Below are positions 31,260 to 42,871 of a stretch of 42,871 bases of DNA, one piece after another. The notes beneath the pieces were generated by a model. That model had not been told where the DNA came from, did no database searches, and saw only the letters and a program-made list of their open reading frames with translations. The first letter of the stretch is position 1; each line of letters begins with the position of its first letter. The translations under genes and the position numbers were made by a program. The DNA is from Conidiobolus incongruus B7586 (taxonomy: Eukaryota > Entomophthoromycota > Entomophthoromycetes > Entomophthorales > Conidiobolaceae). The stretch is from the NCBI GenBank assembly GCA_000697335.1, contig JNEM01010563.1, positions 1-42,871 of the forward strand, read 5' to 3'.

Positions 31260-34075
31260 TAATTTTATCTTCCTAATTAGGACTCTTCCATTTGGTAATA
31301 GGCAATATTTGGTCATTATTAGGAACTGATTTTTTTATTTTAAACTGTTCTTCTTAATAGAGTATTGAAAGAGTTGACCTATTCAGATGATCTTAAACTG
31401 ATCTACCTTAGGATTTTTATAAAGTTAGATTCATTATATTGATCAAAGCTATTTTGTCAGCATATGATTAGAAACTGTCTTGTGACAAGATATTCAATCG
31501 TACAATTCTCAAATCATATTAATAACCTTACCCTAATACATTTACAAGTTGGATCTATTTAATATTTTATCATTTAATGATTAGTAATTAGTAATTAGTA
31601 ATTAGTAATTAGTAAAAGATTTCCAATTGGATTAATTATACTGAGACTACTGTTTCTTTAGCATAATATTAATTCTTGTTCAATTGGACATCATTAATAA
31701 AAATGCATTAATATTACACTATTGATTCCGTCATTCTAATCAAATGAGCTTATCACATTTAGGCTTTGTTTTCTATACGCAATTTAAATTTTCAAAGCTA
31801 CACGGTACAATATTATAGTCTTTGTTAAAAAATAGGCACGTTGCTATGGCTATTGTAGAAGTTGACTGTTGTTCTATTGGCTATTCAATAAATGACTTTT
31901 TTAATAGATCAGTTAAATAAAATTTTATTTTGCTTTTGATAAATCACATGAATTAGTGAAACTTTCAGGATCTGTGTTTATCCAATATGTTGTGATACTT
32001 TCACCTGAAGATAGAGTTTTTGTTATCATATAGGATTAATAATTATTTAATCAATAGAAAAATTTAAGAAATGAGCTGTAGATATTTATTAGTAATAGTT
32101 ATGAGAAATCATCACAAATCCAAACTTATGCCAGCTTAAATGAAATATATTTAACATAATATGAATAATGGATATACAATTTCCGATAGTTCCATAATTA
32201 ATTAATCCATAAAAGACAATAATAATATCTTTTAAACTTGATAAATTTAATGGATCTAGGGTTATTTATATTCTCCTTGTTAAGAATTGGGCAATATTAA
32301 AATTTCATTTCAGGGTGTGATTAATTATTATTGTGGTCAATGATCAAAATGTCAAACAAATAATATTCAGATAATTATAACCTAAAGGTTTGCTATATTT
32401 TAGTGAATTATACTATTTGTTTAATAACAATAGGTCAATTTGTCTAATATTTAAGAGCAAAATTAAAAGAGAAATGTCAAAATAAGTCGTATAAATTATT
32501 TATGCCATCAATTTTCCTATCCTTGTTCAATGGTCTCAAATTAAGTTTTACCCAGAGATTACTTGAAAACATTGAAATAGCTCTCTTTTCCAGTCGATGT
32601 CTCCCAATCATTTTCTAAACCCTGTATTTTAATCACTTACCTAATTATTGATTCAAATTTCAAATTCTAGAAACTTGAATACTTGTGAACAAATTTTATC
32701 AAACCATCTACTCACAAAATATTTTTTACACTAATATTTGGATGAATATATCAATAATATATATTCTTCTAATTTAATTATCATATCAATTAATTAAAAA
32801 ATCTCTTTTGATAAATCAACAAAAGCTCTTGATTAATAAGGTTGGGAATAATTTTGAGTATTTAATAAATATGTCAGGGGGAAATTGAATGATGTTAACA
32901 AATGAAAAACTATAGCCAATAATACTAGAATGAGTTAAATAATCGAAGCACTTTTAGTTTATATAATGTGCACTAAACCTTTTGAGCTATTGTATTGTTT
33001 AATTTTTAAATTTATAATATCCTTAATTTGACTTTCATAGTTAATTCGATTTAAATTAGTATGGATTAGTTAATGGGAGGGGATATTTGTTAAGTGGTTT
33101 GTAGATATTTAACTACTCAAATCATGTTGTTATAATGGGGAATATACTAATATAATAGTCTATATTCTTTGATATAATGGATTAAATTTTATCAATTAAT
33201 TTGACAGTACATTTAATTTTTAATCAAAACAATGAATTTGGTTAAATATAACATCAATATAATTGACTGAATTTAGATCCTAAAATTAATATTCATATTG
33301 GTGGGAGTAATGATATATAAAGTGCATCAATAATATTGTATTATTTTCCATCATAAACTACTAGAAAAATATTGGTTCCATTGACACAATAATAATAATT
33401 GAAGAATAAATTGAAATCGATCAAAATATGAATATTAATTAAGTTTGCTTCTAATAGAGTATTAATATTCTTTCAAATATATTTACTAACATTGGATTTC
33501 ATAATAATTAAAAGAAACTCTTCTTATGTAAAATGTATATTTGATTACTGATATTAGGTAAGCATTATCATTATCCATAAAAAATTTAGTTAAAATAATC
33601 TATATTTTTAATTTATTCTATTATTTCTATATAGGAATTAATAATTCAGTTTTTGTTTAATTTGAAATTTTGAAAATATGAAATCATTAGGAAAGGACTA
33701 GTCTGATATATTATAAAATATGTAAGCTAATAAAAAAAATATTAAATTGAATAATATAACCATCAATAAATTTGATTAAATTTAATTTCAATATAAGCTA
33801 TTAATTTAATCAGTCGCTTTTTTCAAAATAGAGTAATTTAATTTTAAACGGAATTTTGATTATTTTGAAATATTATAATATTATATATTTTAAAATTTAG
33901 CTTTTATAAAATTTCTAATTATAATAAGTGCTATAATTAAAAATAAGTCTAAATGATCAAAATGAAAATGTGATTTAACTTAAATTTAAATTTTGAAGAA
34001 AATATATAATCAAACTAGATTATAATAAGGTTCAATACAATTAAAAATAAAAAAAGATATTATTCAATTTCCAAT
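31260..34075. other. Long AT-rich spacer with a 7-bp tandem repeat
   Basis: About 2.8 kb without a supported gene. It includes the heptamer repeat at 31580-31614. Short open frames are all AT-driven. No tRNA, transposon ends or longer repeat seen. Confidence 0.5.
31580..31614 (+). repeat. Tandem heptamer ATTAGTA x5
   Basis: Five perfect consecutive copies of ATTAGTA, 35 bases, in intergenic sequence. A microsatellite-like array; no sign of function. Confidence 0.9.
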
Positions 34076-34076
34076 A

Positions 34077-34156
34077 GACAGATGCCCGGACGGCCTAAGG
34101 AACCACGTTAATGCCGTGGTCTCTTCGGATGTGAGGGTTCGAACCTCTCCATTCTC
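34077..34156 (+). tRNA. tRNA-Leu-like gene with AAT (Ile) anticodon, probably defective
   Basis: A class II (long variable arm) tRNA-like sequence. The anticodon arm is perfect: CCACG-TTAATGC-CGTGG, anticodon AAT at 34110-34112. The variable arm (TCTCTTCGGATGTGA) is of the leucine type, and the T arm GAGGG-TTCGAAC-CTCTC carries a perfect B box. The base after CATTCTC is A, the leucine discriminator. The loop is one base from Leu(AAG) (TTAAGGC), changed at position 36. The 5' half is degenerate: GACAGAT pairs poorly with CATTCTC, and the A box TGCCCGGACGG departs from TGGCCGAGTGG at five places, losing conserved A14. A TTTTT Pol III terminator follows at 34163-34167. Either a pseudogene or an atypical tRNA that would put leucine at isoleucine codons. 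Confidence 0.6.
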
Positions 34157-34755
34157 AAATTATTTTTCATACTCCGTGGGTAATATTGATAATTTCTAGT
34201 AAATCTTAATATTAATCTACCAATTTCCAAATGTATTAATTTGATGAATAACAATCATTTGGATGCTTAAGGCGCCTTGAAAACATATGATAGTGTTTGG
34301 TAATAAATTTTATTAACTATCATTGAATAGACTTTTATACTTGACAATAATGATAGTAGTTGATCGAATAATTGTATATATCAAATCTAGTTAATAAGTA
34401 CTAATTAAATAAATCACAGATTAATCATATTAAACTTTTTCACATGTATATTATCTTATAATGTTCTTTAGGGTCAGGAATTTCATTATAATAGAATTAA
34501 ATATTGATATTTGAATAATTTTGAAAGGGATTTTGTTATACTATTAAATCAAGTATCATATTTTTCAAACTTATTTAAATCATCGTAAATCAAAATATTT
34601 GATATGTATATTTGGGTGAAAAAAAAGAATGAGCTATCAAAAGTCTAATAAAATGATTATCATATTTATAGTATATAAATTATATTAGATAACATAAATA
34701 AATATAATTGTAATTTAAAACACTATCTAGATATTGAATAATTGTGAATGCTGTG
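34157..34755. other. AT-rich spacer
   Basis: About 600 bases between the tRNA-like gene and the 3' end of the UXS gene. Only the Pol III terminator at 34163-34167 stands out. Confidence 0.5.
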
Positions 34756-36288
34756 CTAAAGGTTAAATTGTAAGAAATAATCCCGAGTCTCTTCAAATGC
34801 TTGCTTAAACCCAAATCTTGGCTCCCATCCCAATATCTTCTTGGCAAGTCGAATATCTGGTCGTCTCTGCTTAGGATCATCCTCAGTAGGAGGAATTAGC
34901 TTTATGTCCACCTTGTAATCATAGCTCTTTTCAACCATTTTTGCTAGTTGTAAAATATTACACTCGTTGGGAGTGCCCAAGTTCACAGGATACTCATAAT
35001 CACTCTCCATAAGTAGTAGCATACCATCAATCAAATCATGAATATATTGAAATGATCTAGTTTGATCTCCTTTGCCGTATACCACAATGGATTGATTATT
35101 GAGAGCACCCATTAAGAAGTTGCTGATCACCCTTCCATCATTGGGATTCATTCTGGGACCAAATGTGTTGAAAATTCTTGCAACACGAACGCTTACATTG
35201 GCTTGATCTTTATAAGCATAAGCTAAAGTTTCCATGATCCGTTTACCTTCATCGTAGCATGCTCGAGAACCTATTGGGTTACAGTTTCCAAAATAACTTT
35301 CGGGTTGTGGATGTATATGAGGATCACCATATACTTCGGAGGTTGAAGCAAGTAATATAGGACATTTGTACTTCTCAGCTAGTCCTAATTGGTTAATTGT
35401 GCCTAATACTAGTGTTCGTATTGTTTGGATAGGAAGTGATTGATAATGAACTGGTGAAGCGGGTGAGGCAAGATGGTAAATGTAATCCAATGCTATATTA
35501 GGATCATAAGGATATATCACATCATGATCTTTCAACTGAAAATTTGGATGATTTATCCAGTTGCTAAGATTCCGCTTTTCGCCAGTGGTAAAATTATCCA
35601 AGACAATCACTTTGTGCCCCATGATCATTAGTCGATCAACTAAGTGACTTCCAACGAACCCTGCACCTCCGGTGATCAGGATTGTTTTTTGACCACCTAT
35701 GGGATCCATCTTAATGGATACTGAGCCTGTATTTTCTGATTGGAGATAAAGTGATCTTAAAATAGATAAACTTACAAGAGATCCAATCGAAGCATGGCCT
35801 ACTTCATCTACCTGATCTTTATTGCCAAAATTCTGTAGATCAATATCCAAAGAATCCGGAAGAGGGCTAGCTTGATCTTGAATCACCTGATTTAATCCAT
35901 CTTTTAACCAATTGATCGCAGTTAAAATGTTTTTATTTTGAGCGACTTGTAAAAATAAAGTCTCCAATAGTAATATCTGATTCATTAGATATTTGTATTC
36001 TCGTAGGTCTTCTACTGATGAGCTAATCGTGTTCATATAATTTTTGAAATGAATAATAATATTCAACAGTAAAGGTTCACTAGGAAAATCTTTTATAAGC
36101 GATTGGCACGGTTCTAGAGTTATTTCTCGAGGGAATTCGGGTAATTGATATTGATTACTCTCGGTAGTTGGGGTTAGAAGCCTTGGTACTGCTTGATATT
36201 TACCATTGTTTAATTCAACTCGATCAATTTTTATAGGAGGAAAGTCTTTATAAAATATCTCAAAGTATTCATTCATATTCGGATTCAT
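34756..36288 (-). CDS. UXS1: UDP-glucuronate decarboxylase (UDP-xylose synthase) with N-terminal extension
   Basis: Intronless, 510 aa. The enzyme decarboxylates UDP-glucuronate to UDP-xylose using bound NAD+, supplying xylose for glycans. The short-chain dehydrogenase core starts near residue 200: TILITGGAGFVGSHL (NAD-binding GxxGxxG 207-213), VIVLDNFTTGEKRNL, HLASPASPVHY, LLASTSEVYGDP (Ser 316-318 region), RACYDEGKR (catalytic Tyr345, Lys349), RVARIFNTFGPRMNPNDGRV and LGWEPRFGF. These are diagnostic of the family. Residues 1-193 form a polar, helix-rich extension with no transmembrane anchor, unlike the animal enzyme whose N-terminus is a Golgi signal anchor. An internal Met194 (MDPIGGQKTIL) would give a 317-aa protein of bacterial/plant cytosolic length, so two start sites are possible. 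I favour the long form because the extension is a clean open frame with normal codon use. Confidence 0.93.
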   Translation of the reverse strand: MNPNMNEYFEIFYKDFPPIKIDRVELNNGKYQAVPRLLTPTTESNQYQLPEFPREITLEPCQSLIKDFPSEPLLLNIIIHFKNYMNTISSSVEDLREYKYLMNQILLLETLFLQVAQNKNILTAINWLKDGLNQVIQDQASPLPDSLDIDLQNFGNKDQVDEVGHASIGSLVSLSILRSLYLQSENTGSVSIKMDPIGGQKTILITGGAGFVGSHLVDRLMIMGHKVIVLDNFTTGEKRNLSNWINHPNFQLKDHDVIYPYDPNIALDYIYHLASPASPVHYQSLPIQTIRTLVLGTINQLGLAEKYKCPILLASTSEVYGDPHIHPQPESYFGNCNPIGSRACYDEGKRIMETLAYAYKDQANVSVRVARIFNTFGPRMNPNDGRVISNFLMGALNNQSIVVYGKGDQTRSFQYIHDLIDGMLLLMESDYEYPVNLGTPNECNILQLAKMVEKSYDYKVDIKLIPPTEDDPKQRRPDIRLAKKILGWEPRFGFKQAFEETRDYFLQFNL

Positions 36289-36966
36289 TGAGCTAAAAAC
36301 TTAAATAGAATATAATACTATCGTGTTTAATTAATTGTTCATTAGCTGCTTTTTCTACTCTCTATTAATTATTTAAGAGTATTTGTATCGTATAATTTAA
36401 CAGTCATGGTTAAACTAATGATTTAATTGGTTGATTAATTATGGGATGAATATATTTAAATGATAAAAATTATTTTAAAACTATGTAATCAATATTCTAA
36501 GTATAATGCTAACATAAATTAAGAAAATAAACCTTATTTTATAGTTCAAAATATCAGTTAAGTAAGATTATACAATTTCTGAATGCCAAATTTGATACAA
36601 CATATTAGTTCATTCATAATTATTATAGTGAAGATTAGGCTGATATTGAGAAAAAATAAAAATTGAGATATAATAATATTGAAAATTTTGAAACCAATAA
36701 TTTGAATATAATCTAGAATTTTATTAATAATTAGTCATAAAATATTGACTTATATTCTGAGTCCCAATCTTTCATAATCTGAATACTATATTCTATGAAG
36801 TTGATAATATTCTGTCGATTCCTCAAAATTAGTCAAATCCCACAATTTCTGTATAATGTTAAATATTTTAAATTGATTTTTACCAAAATGATATTTATAT
36901 AAAATTATTGATCAAATATAAAACGTTATTAATATCAATATTTTTTAATAAAAATCAACAAAAATT
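36289..36966. promoter_or_regulatory. Divergent promoter region (UXS / uL10m)
   Basis: 678 bases between divergent starts. AT-rich with a T-rich tract near 36340-36360 on the UXS side. No defined motif. Confidence 0.3.
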
Positions 36967-37748
36967 ATGATTAAAAAAAATTTGAGTCAATTGGTTAGAC
37001 CTGTTGTAAGAGTCTTATTATTTGATATTCTTGAATGAATTTTAATCTATTCTTCTAGAACAAAGTTATCACTCGTGGTTATTCCAATGCTGTAGAACTG
37101 GTTGGTTAAATAAAGTAATACTTTTAAATGCTTTATTAACGTATTTTTTAGAACAAGAAATCTACTGAATATTGGTTAAATAACCGCCCTAAAACTAGAC
37201 ATCACCGTCCTCTTAATGACAGAAAATTATATTTGAACAAGCTTTATTCCGAGCACTTAGATCATCCTTTAGTTATGGTTTATCAACACACTCACATGAA
37301 TGTTTCTGAATATTTAAATGTTAAGCAAATTGTTAACAAGCACGGATTTGAAATTCAAACAGTTCGTTCCACTATTATGAGAACTATCATCTCCCGTACC
37401 AAGTATGCTAATATGGCCAATCTCTTCCATGGACCTATTCTCCTCATCTACCACAAAGATCCCAACACTCAGGATTTGAACCAAATGGCCGCCAAATTAT
37501 TAACAGCTATGAAAAAGTTCAAAAAATTGTTCTTATTAGGAGCTAAAACTGAAGATCAAATTTACAACCCTGAAGGCTTCATCAAATTCACTGAATTACC
37601 CTCTAAAGAACAATTACAAGCTCAAATCCTTGGTACTTTACAAACTCCTGGATCCAAGATTTTATCTATTCTCCAACAAAATCCTCAAATGTTGGCTCAA
37701 TTGTTATCTCAACATAAAGAACAATTGGATGAGAAGAAAGAAGAATAA
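36967..37748 (+). CDS. uL10m: Mitochondrial large-subunit ribosomal protein uL10m
   Basis: Three exons (36967..37005, 37059..37100, 37152..37748) give 225 aa. uL10m forms the base of the L7/L12 stalk of the mitoribosome that recruits elongation factors. The N-terminus (MIKKNLSQLVRPV, then NKVITRGYSNAVEL) is basic and amphipathic, like a mitochondrial presequence. The body has KSTEYWLNNRPKTRHHRPL, then LVMVYQHTHMNVSEYL, RSTIMRTIISRTKY, LFHGPILLIYHKD, KKFKKLFLLGAKTEDQIYNP, LPSKEQLQAQILGTLQTPGS, and an ILQQNPQMLAQLLSQHKEQL tail with acidic end. The SKEQLQAQILGTLQTPG stretch is the L10 signature. Intron 2 has an unusual GTTGGT donor. Length is close to yeast MRPL11 (249). Confidence 0.9.
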
Positions 37749-40165
37749 ATTGATTAATAATTTAATAGATATAATTTACTAAACTAAGCTTTCATTTAAA
37801 ATACTCACTCTATTTCTTATTTACACCATTTACTATGATATTTTGTATTATAGTATGTGATAATGATTTTTATAATAAAATTGTTTCATACTAGCACTGG
37901 CTCAAATTTGATGATTTTAATTCATGCTTTTAATATAAGATATTTTATTAAAATCTGAACTAATTATATTTATTATGACACGAAATAAGTTTTGGAAAAA
38001 TTCAAATTGTATTTTAAAATTAATGTAATAAATATAAAGTAACAAAATTAATTTATAGTAAACTTAATAGTTTCCTTGATCTAATATAATATATTTCCAA
38101 ATTTTTGAAAGTTTCTTAACCCTATCACAAAGATCTCGTTGGTTCAGAAATCTAATTTCCATATTCAATTTTCCATTAATTTTATTGAATATTTTAAATT
38201 TCTATCTAGCATAAAAGTCCTTTAATCGCCTAAGTTCTTTGAAACCTTAAAGGTTTATATCTTGAAAATATGGTGAATATAGAAGTAAAGTCCTTCTTAT
38301 TGAATTGATAATGTCACAAACAATGCATGCTTTATGGAGTTTGGTATAATCATGAATTATTAGCGACGTGTGAATTTGTCAAAATGAACACCATTTTAAT
38401 AAGAATCTCTTAACATGAGATGAATTATTTTTCTTGATTATAAATTATTCAATATATTTTGTAAATATATTAAAAAATTTTCAAATTATGGATTGATAAG
38501 ATTTAATATTTTATTCAACTAATTATAAACACTTTATATTTTCCATTTCATATTAAATTCATTAGATTTCAATTTAGTATTATTATTTCATTTCTTTATT
38601 TTTTGCAGCAAATTATGTATTTTTTTAACTATTGTGCTTTCTCATATATCATTTACTTATTAGCTTTGCTGACAATTCAAAAATATATTATGTATCATAT
38701 TATGAGTGGTGATTCCTTTGGGTTATAATAGTTTGAAACATTTAAAATCCATATCATTGATTGAGTTTTTTATTCAATTTATTGTGATAAATAGATTTAT
38801 GATTGGATATTTTAACTTAACTGAAACTATATAATATGAATTAAGAAATGGAGTAAAGAATGGATATCAACTTTTATCAATAAAAACCATATATCTAATA
38901 ACCTAGAATTTATAACATATTTATTAAAGTTTTAAATTATTATATTTATTTACTGTTTTTAAAGTTATTACTAATATAAAGATATCTATTTGAAGATATT
39001 AGATCCTAAATCTTTTTTTAATAAAAATCATATATGCCTTTAATTGATATGTATTTTCTTGGACATATCCCTTGATAATTACTAAGAATTCATTTTTATA
39101 TATCTTTGGACTTTATAATTTAATTTTCTAGGTTTAATTGCCCATCGACACTAAATTCTAAGATTTCCTATAATGTTGTATTGCCATTTGTTAAACCTAT
39201 TAATTTAATAATTATTATTACCAAGATAAAAGGTGATTTTTTCTTAATTTTTACCAAGTCATGGTGAATAATATTGATAAATGTATTTACAAAACAATAT
39301 AATATAATGAAGGTTCTTTGATGAAATTTATTTATGATTCAATAATACAAATCAATATATCTTTTCAATTAAAGATTGCAAAGTCCACTTGTGATATATT
39401 TAATATTTTGAAATTATTTAAATCACAGTGCAGGCTTTGTTTTAAAATGTTTAGGTTGATAACTTGTCTTTTCATGAAATTATATCATCTCAAAATTTTT
39501 CTAAAACCTTTTTCACAAACCAATAATATAATCATATATATATTAAACTCAACTAATATTTGTTTAAATTTATATAATCTACAACTTTTAAAATATAATC
39601 ATGCAAGGAATTTGAACCTAAGAATTCACCAAGATATTACAAACCACAACATTATTATTTAATTAATTGTCTTTAGCATAATTTTTGGATAAAATCATTT
39701 TAATATAAACATTTCATTAACTGAAAAATAATGATTTCATTCAATTCATTCCTGGCGCTTTATTTAACTGAAAGAAAATGTATTATTTTACACTAAAGAT
39801 TGTTTTATAAAACTTTCAGTTCGCATATTTCAAATTATTAAATATACTTAAATTAATAAATTTATATAATATTAATATTGTCATGTTAAAATGAGAAAAT
39901 AGATTCTAAAATATCATAATTTAACATTTAATATTTTAGTTAATGATAAATGTAACTTTAATAATTTTATCACATGAACCTCCATGAATGCTGATTGGCT
40001 GATTTAGAAAACTTGATGAAATGGAGAAATGAATGAATAAGAATGAAATAATAATAATCTAACATGATTCAATTAAATGAATAGAATAATTATCTTTCTC
40101 TTTCAATTATAATTAACATATTATATAAATATATTAAAGATCTTTTAATTTTTTAATTAACTAAA
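37749..40165. other. Long AT-rich spacer
   Basis: About 2.4 kb between uL10m and the Rab7 gene, both on the plus strand. The longest open frame, 39318-39662, is Ile/Leu/Asn/Phe-rich with no conserved pattern and is most likely chance. No RNA gene or repeat found. The last 150 bases before the Rab7 ATG are CT-rich in places (TCTTTCTCTTTC near 40093-40104), as in fungal core promoters. Confidence 0.5.
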
Positions 40166-41065
<900 letters not shown>

Positions 41066-42116
41066 TAATTTGTAAGTGCATACTATCTTTTAGTCTATTA
41101 CACTACCTCTTCCTAAATTAGTTGGAATTTATATTTTCACACTATCATTTTTACCTTAAACGAAACTCCTTTAATTTTTAAAATAATTCTTTCACTCAAA
41201 TAAATTTTTTATATAGTCATGCTTAAGGAAATCGATCTTATACCCATTTACACATTTTCGTTTGACTGAACTAGAAGTTGAGCTTGTTTGCTATTACTTT
41301 GCTATTATAAATTTATTAAATAATATTTTTAATTTACAATATTTTGATTAAATTTACTTGAGTTAGGATTTTTACAATAAATTATTCAAATATTAACAAA
41401 ATTACCATCTCTCAAATCATTTTTATAGATTTAAGTTTGTTTATCATATTCACCAGCATTAATTAATGTTAAATGGAATAACATAGATAAAAAGTTAATT
41501 TAATCGTAATATTGATTATTTCATATTTATTCAGATTTTCATTTGTTCATCATATATCAATTAATAAACATAAATTTTTTTATTCAAATTATTATTAATA
41601 TGTTTCATTGAAAATCATCCTGGTTATTCCAGTACTCTCCAAGGAAAATGAGCATGATACATTTTTCATTGAAATATTATTATCCTATTTTCTCAGTGCA
41701 TTTCCATATTACAAGTGATTTTCCACATCCTCTAAAAAATATATTTTTGTATATTTTTTTTGATATTTTGAATAAAAAATAATACATAATTTGTAAGTAA
41801 TTCTCTATAATAATTAAAATTAATTAATATTTCTTTAGATATTAAAAAATTAATAATTAATTTCAATAGTTCTTATACTTTTATCATTCATATTTAATAA
41901 TAATTAAAAAAGTTTGATAAAAAAATATAAAAATGGGTGTTAAATATGAATAACTATAGTGATTTATACAATTTTAAATAATGATTTTATTTAAAGTATT
42001 AAGTAAAATTAATTTATTATATTGATGTGATGTTTAATACAGAGTGGATAAATACTCGGATATTAAAAAATGAAAAAAATATATTTGTGAAAAATTTTCA
42101 AATAGTATAGAATTAT
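41066..42116. other. AT-rich spacer
   Basis: About 1 kb after YPT7. It contains that gene's 3' end and the Pol III terminator region of tRNA-Gly; otherwise nothing recognisable. Confidence 0.5.
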
Positions 42117-42186
42117 GCAATGGCGGGGAATCAAACCCCGGTCTACCGCGTGGCAGGCGGTAATTATACCACTAAACCACCATTGC
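42117..42186 (-). tRNA. tRNA-Gly (GCC)
   Basis: Minus-strand cloverleaf of 70 nt from GCAATGG to CCATTGC, a perfect 7-bp acceptor stem. The anticodon arm is ACCGC-CTGCCAC-GCGGT with anticodon GCC (glycine GGU/GGC). The T arm CGGGG-TTTGATT-CCCCG is intact. No intron. A T5 run (plus-strand A at 42090-42094) lies about 22 bases downstream as the likely Pol III stop. Confidence 0.96.
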
Positions 42187-42871
42187 ACGGGTCAACATAA
42201 GAATTTAAACAATATCAATATTATTAAACAACTCTTAAGCTCATTTATTATATACCTTTAGTTAAAATTTTTAAATTCATTCTTTTAGTTTATAATTTCC
42301 AAATTTCCAAATTTTAAATTATCAGTTTTATCTATCTCATTTTCCACTATATATATTACATTAAAAATTTTTATTTAACATAATATTTATTCTCTATACA
42401 TTTTAACTCATTTCCCCCTAATTTATATTATTTTAAAAGATTTTTTTTTCAATTTTCTAAATTAATTATATATTTTATATTTTGTTATAATAAATATAAT
42501 ATATAACTTATGTATATAATTAATAATACTAATATATTTTTTATAATAATAAAATATTCTAAATTAAATATTTCATAAAAATTTATAATATGTAATTTTT
42601 ATTAAATTAATATCAAGTATTAAAATTTATTAGAATATAATGGAAAAAATTTTGAATTTAATAAAATTATTAGTAAATAATAAGAATAAAATATAAAAAA
42701 TTGTATTTTCTTTATATTATTTAGGTGTTTATCATATAACTATTTATATTTTTATAGAATTTTGCTTAAAATAATATAAACTTATTACTTTAATAATTGA
42801 TACTATTTATTATTATATAATAAGTATTTAATATCGATTATGAAATATCATAATATAATAAATTAAAAAAT
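42187..42871. other. Extreme AT-rich window end
   Basis: Almost pure A/T, no open frame or structure that can be supported. Confidence 0.5.

Noticed and set aside
31580-31614. ATTAGTA repeats as telomere-like or CRISPR-like array
   Set aside because: The unit is too short and lacks spacers; the TTAGTA string differs from TTAGGG. It is a simple tandem repeat.
39318-39662. 114-codon open frame in the uL10m-YPT7 spacer
   Set aside because: Composed of Ile/Leu/Asn/Phe/Lys as expected from random AT-rich DNA, no motif, no splice context, no composition shift against its flanks.

Overview
The window looks like nuclear DNA of an AT-rich, early-diverging fungus. Protein genes sit on both strands and are separated by AT-rich spacers with no shared promoters, so there are no operons. 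Most genes are split by short introns (mostly 48-65 nt) with GTAAGT/GTAATT-like donors and TAG acceptors, and the tRNAs are nuclear type. Conserved eukaryotic genes (Rab7/Ypt7, Cdc7, Trm7, Ump1, Spc3, uL10m, kynurenine 3-monooxygenase) fit a fungus with ordinary mitochondria. The AT content and gene style recall Entomophthoromycotina such as Conidiobolus, but that placement is inference.

Layout. 0.9-3.6 kb: a large serine-hydrolase-fold protein (minus). 4.4-5.3 kb: a Siw14/Oca-family phosphatase-like gene (plus), tail to tail with the tRNA 2'-O-methyltransferase TRM7 (minus, 5.3-6.5 kb). 6.65 kb: tRNA-Pro. 7.2-8.6 kb: kynurenine 3-monooxygenase. 10.3-11.7 kb: a C1-zinc-finger protein with Pex24/Pex30-like and dysferlin segments. 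12.0-12.8 kb: signal peptidase subunit SPC3. 13.3-14.2 kb: an AlkB dioxygenase, tail to tail with the proteasome maturation factor UMP1 (14.2-14.9 kb). 14.9-19.3 kb: a gene graveyard with a Fanzor/TnpB-like nuclease relic, a decayed cinnamyl-alcohol-type dehydrogenase and an unidentified GC-richer remnant. 19.3-20.5 kb: Cdc7-type kinase. 20.5-23.5 kb: extreme AT spacer. 23.5-24.8 kb: uncertain short genes. 25.3-27.2 kb: a TMEM135-like membrane protein. 27.6-28.3 kb: RpiB-type ribose-5-phosphate isomerase. 29.4-30.8 kb: a protein kinase with an HHD catalytic loop. 34.1 kb: a tRNA-like gene with a leucine-type body and an isoleucine anticodon. 34.8-36.3 kb: UDP-glucuronate decarboxylase with an unusual N-terminal extension. 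37.0-37.7 kb: mitochondrial uL10. 40.2-41.1 kb: Rab7/Ypt7. 42.1 kb: tRNA-Gly.

The genes do not form one pathway. They are dispersed housekeeping functions: secretion (SPC3), proteasome assembly (UMP1), tRNA modification (TRM7), vacuolar traffic (YPT7), replication control (CDC7), NAD synthesis (KMO), pentose metabolism (RpiB), nucleotide-sugar synthesis (UXS) and peroxisome/ER or mitochondrial membrane biology (Pex-like, TMEM135-like). I found no CRISPR array, prophage, complete transposon or biosynthetic cluster. The most unusual items are the Leu-body/AAT-anticodon tRNA, the Fanzor relic, a phosphatase-like protein whose P-loop lacks arginine, the N-terminally extended UXS, and the UMP1 gene whose first coding exon is only the ATG. 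Exon coordinates were worked out by hand from GT/AG sites, reading-frame continuity and family conservation; each given join sums to a multiple of three.
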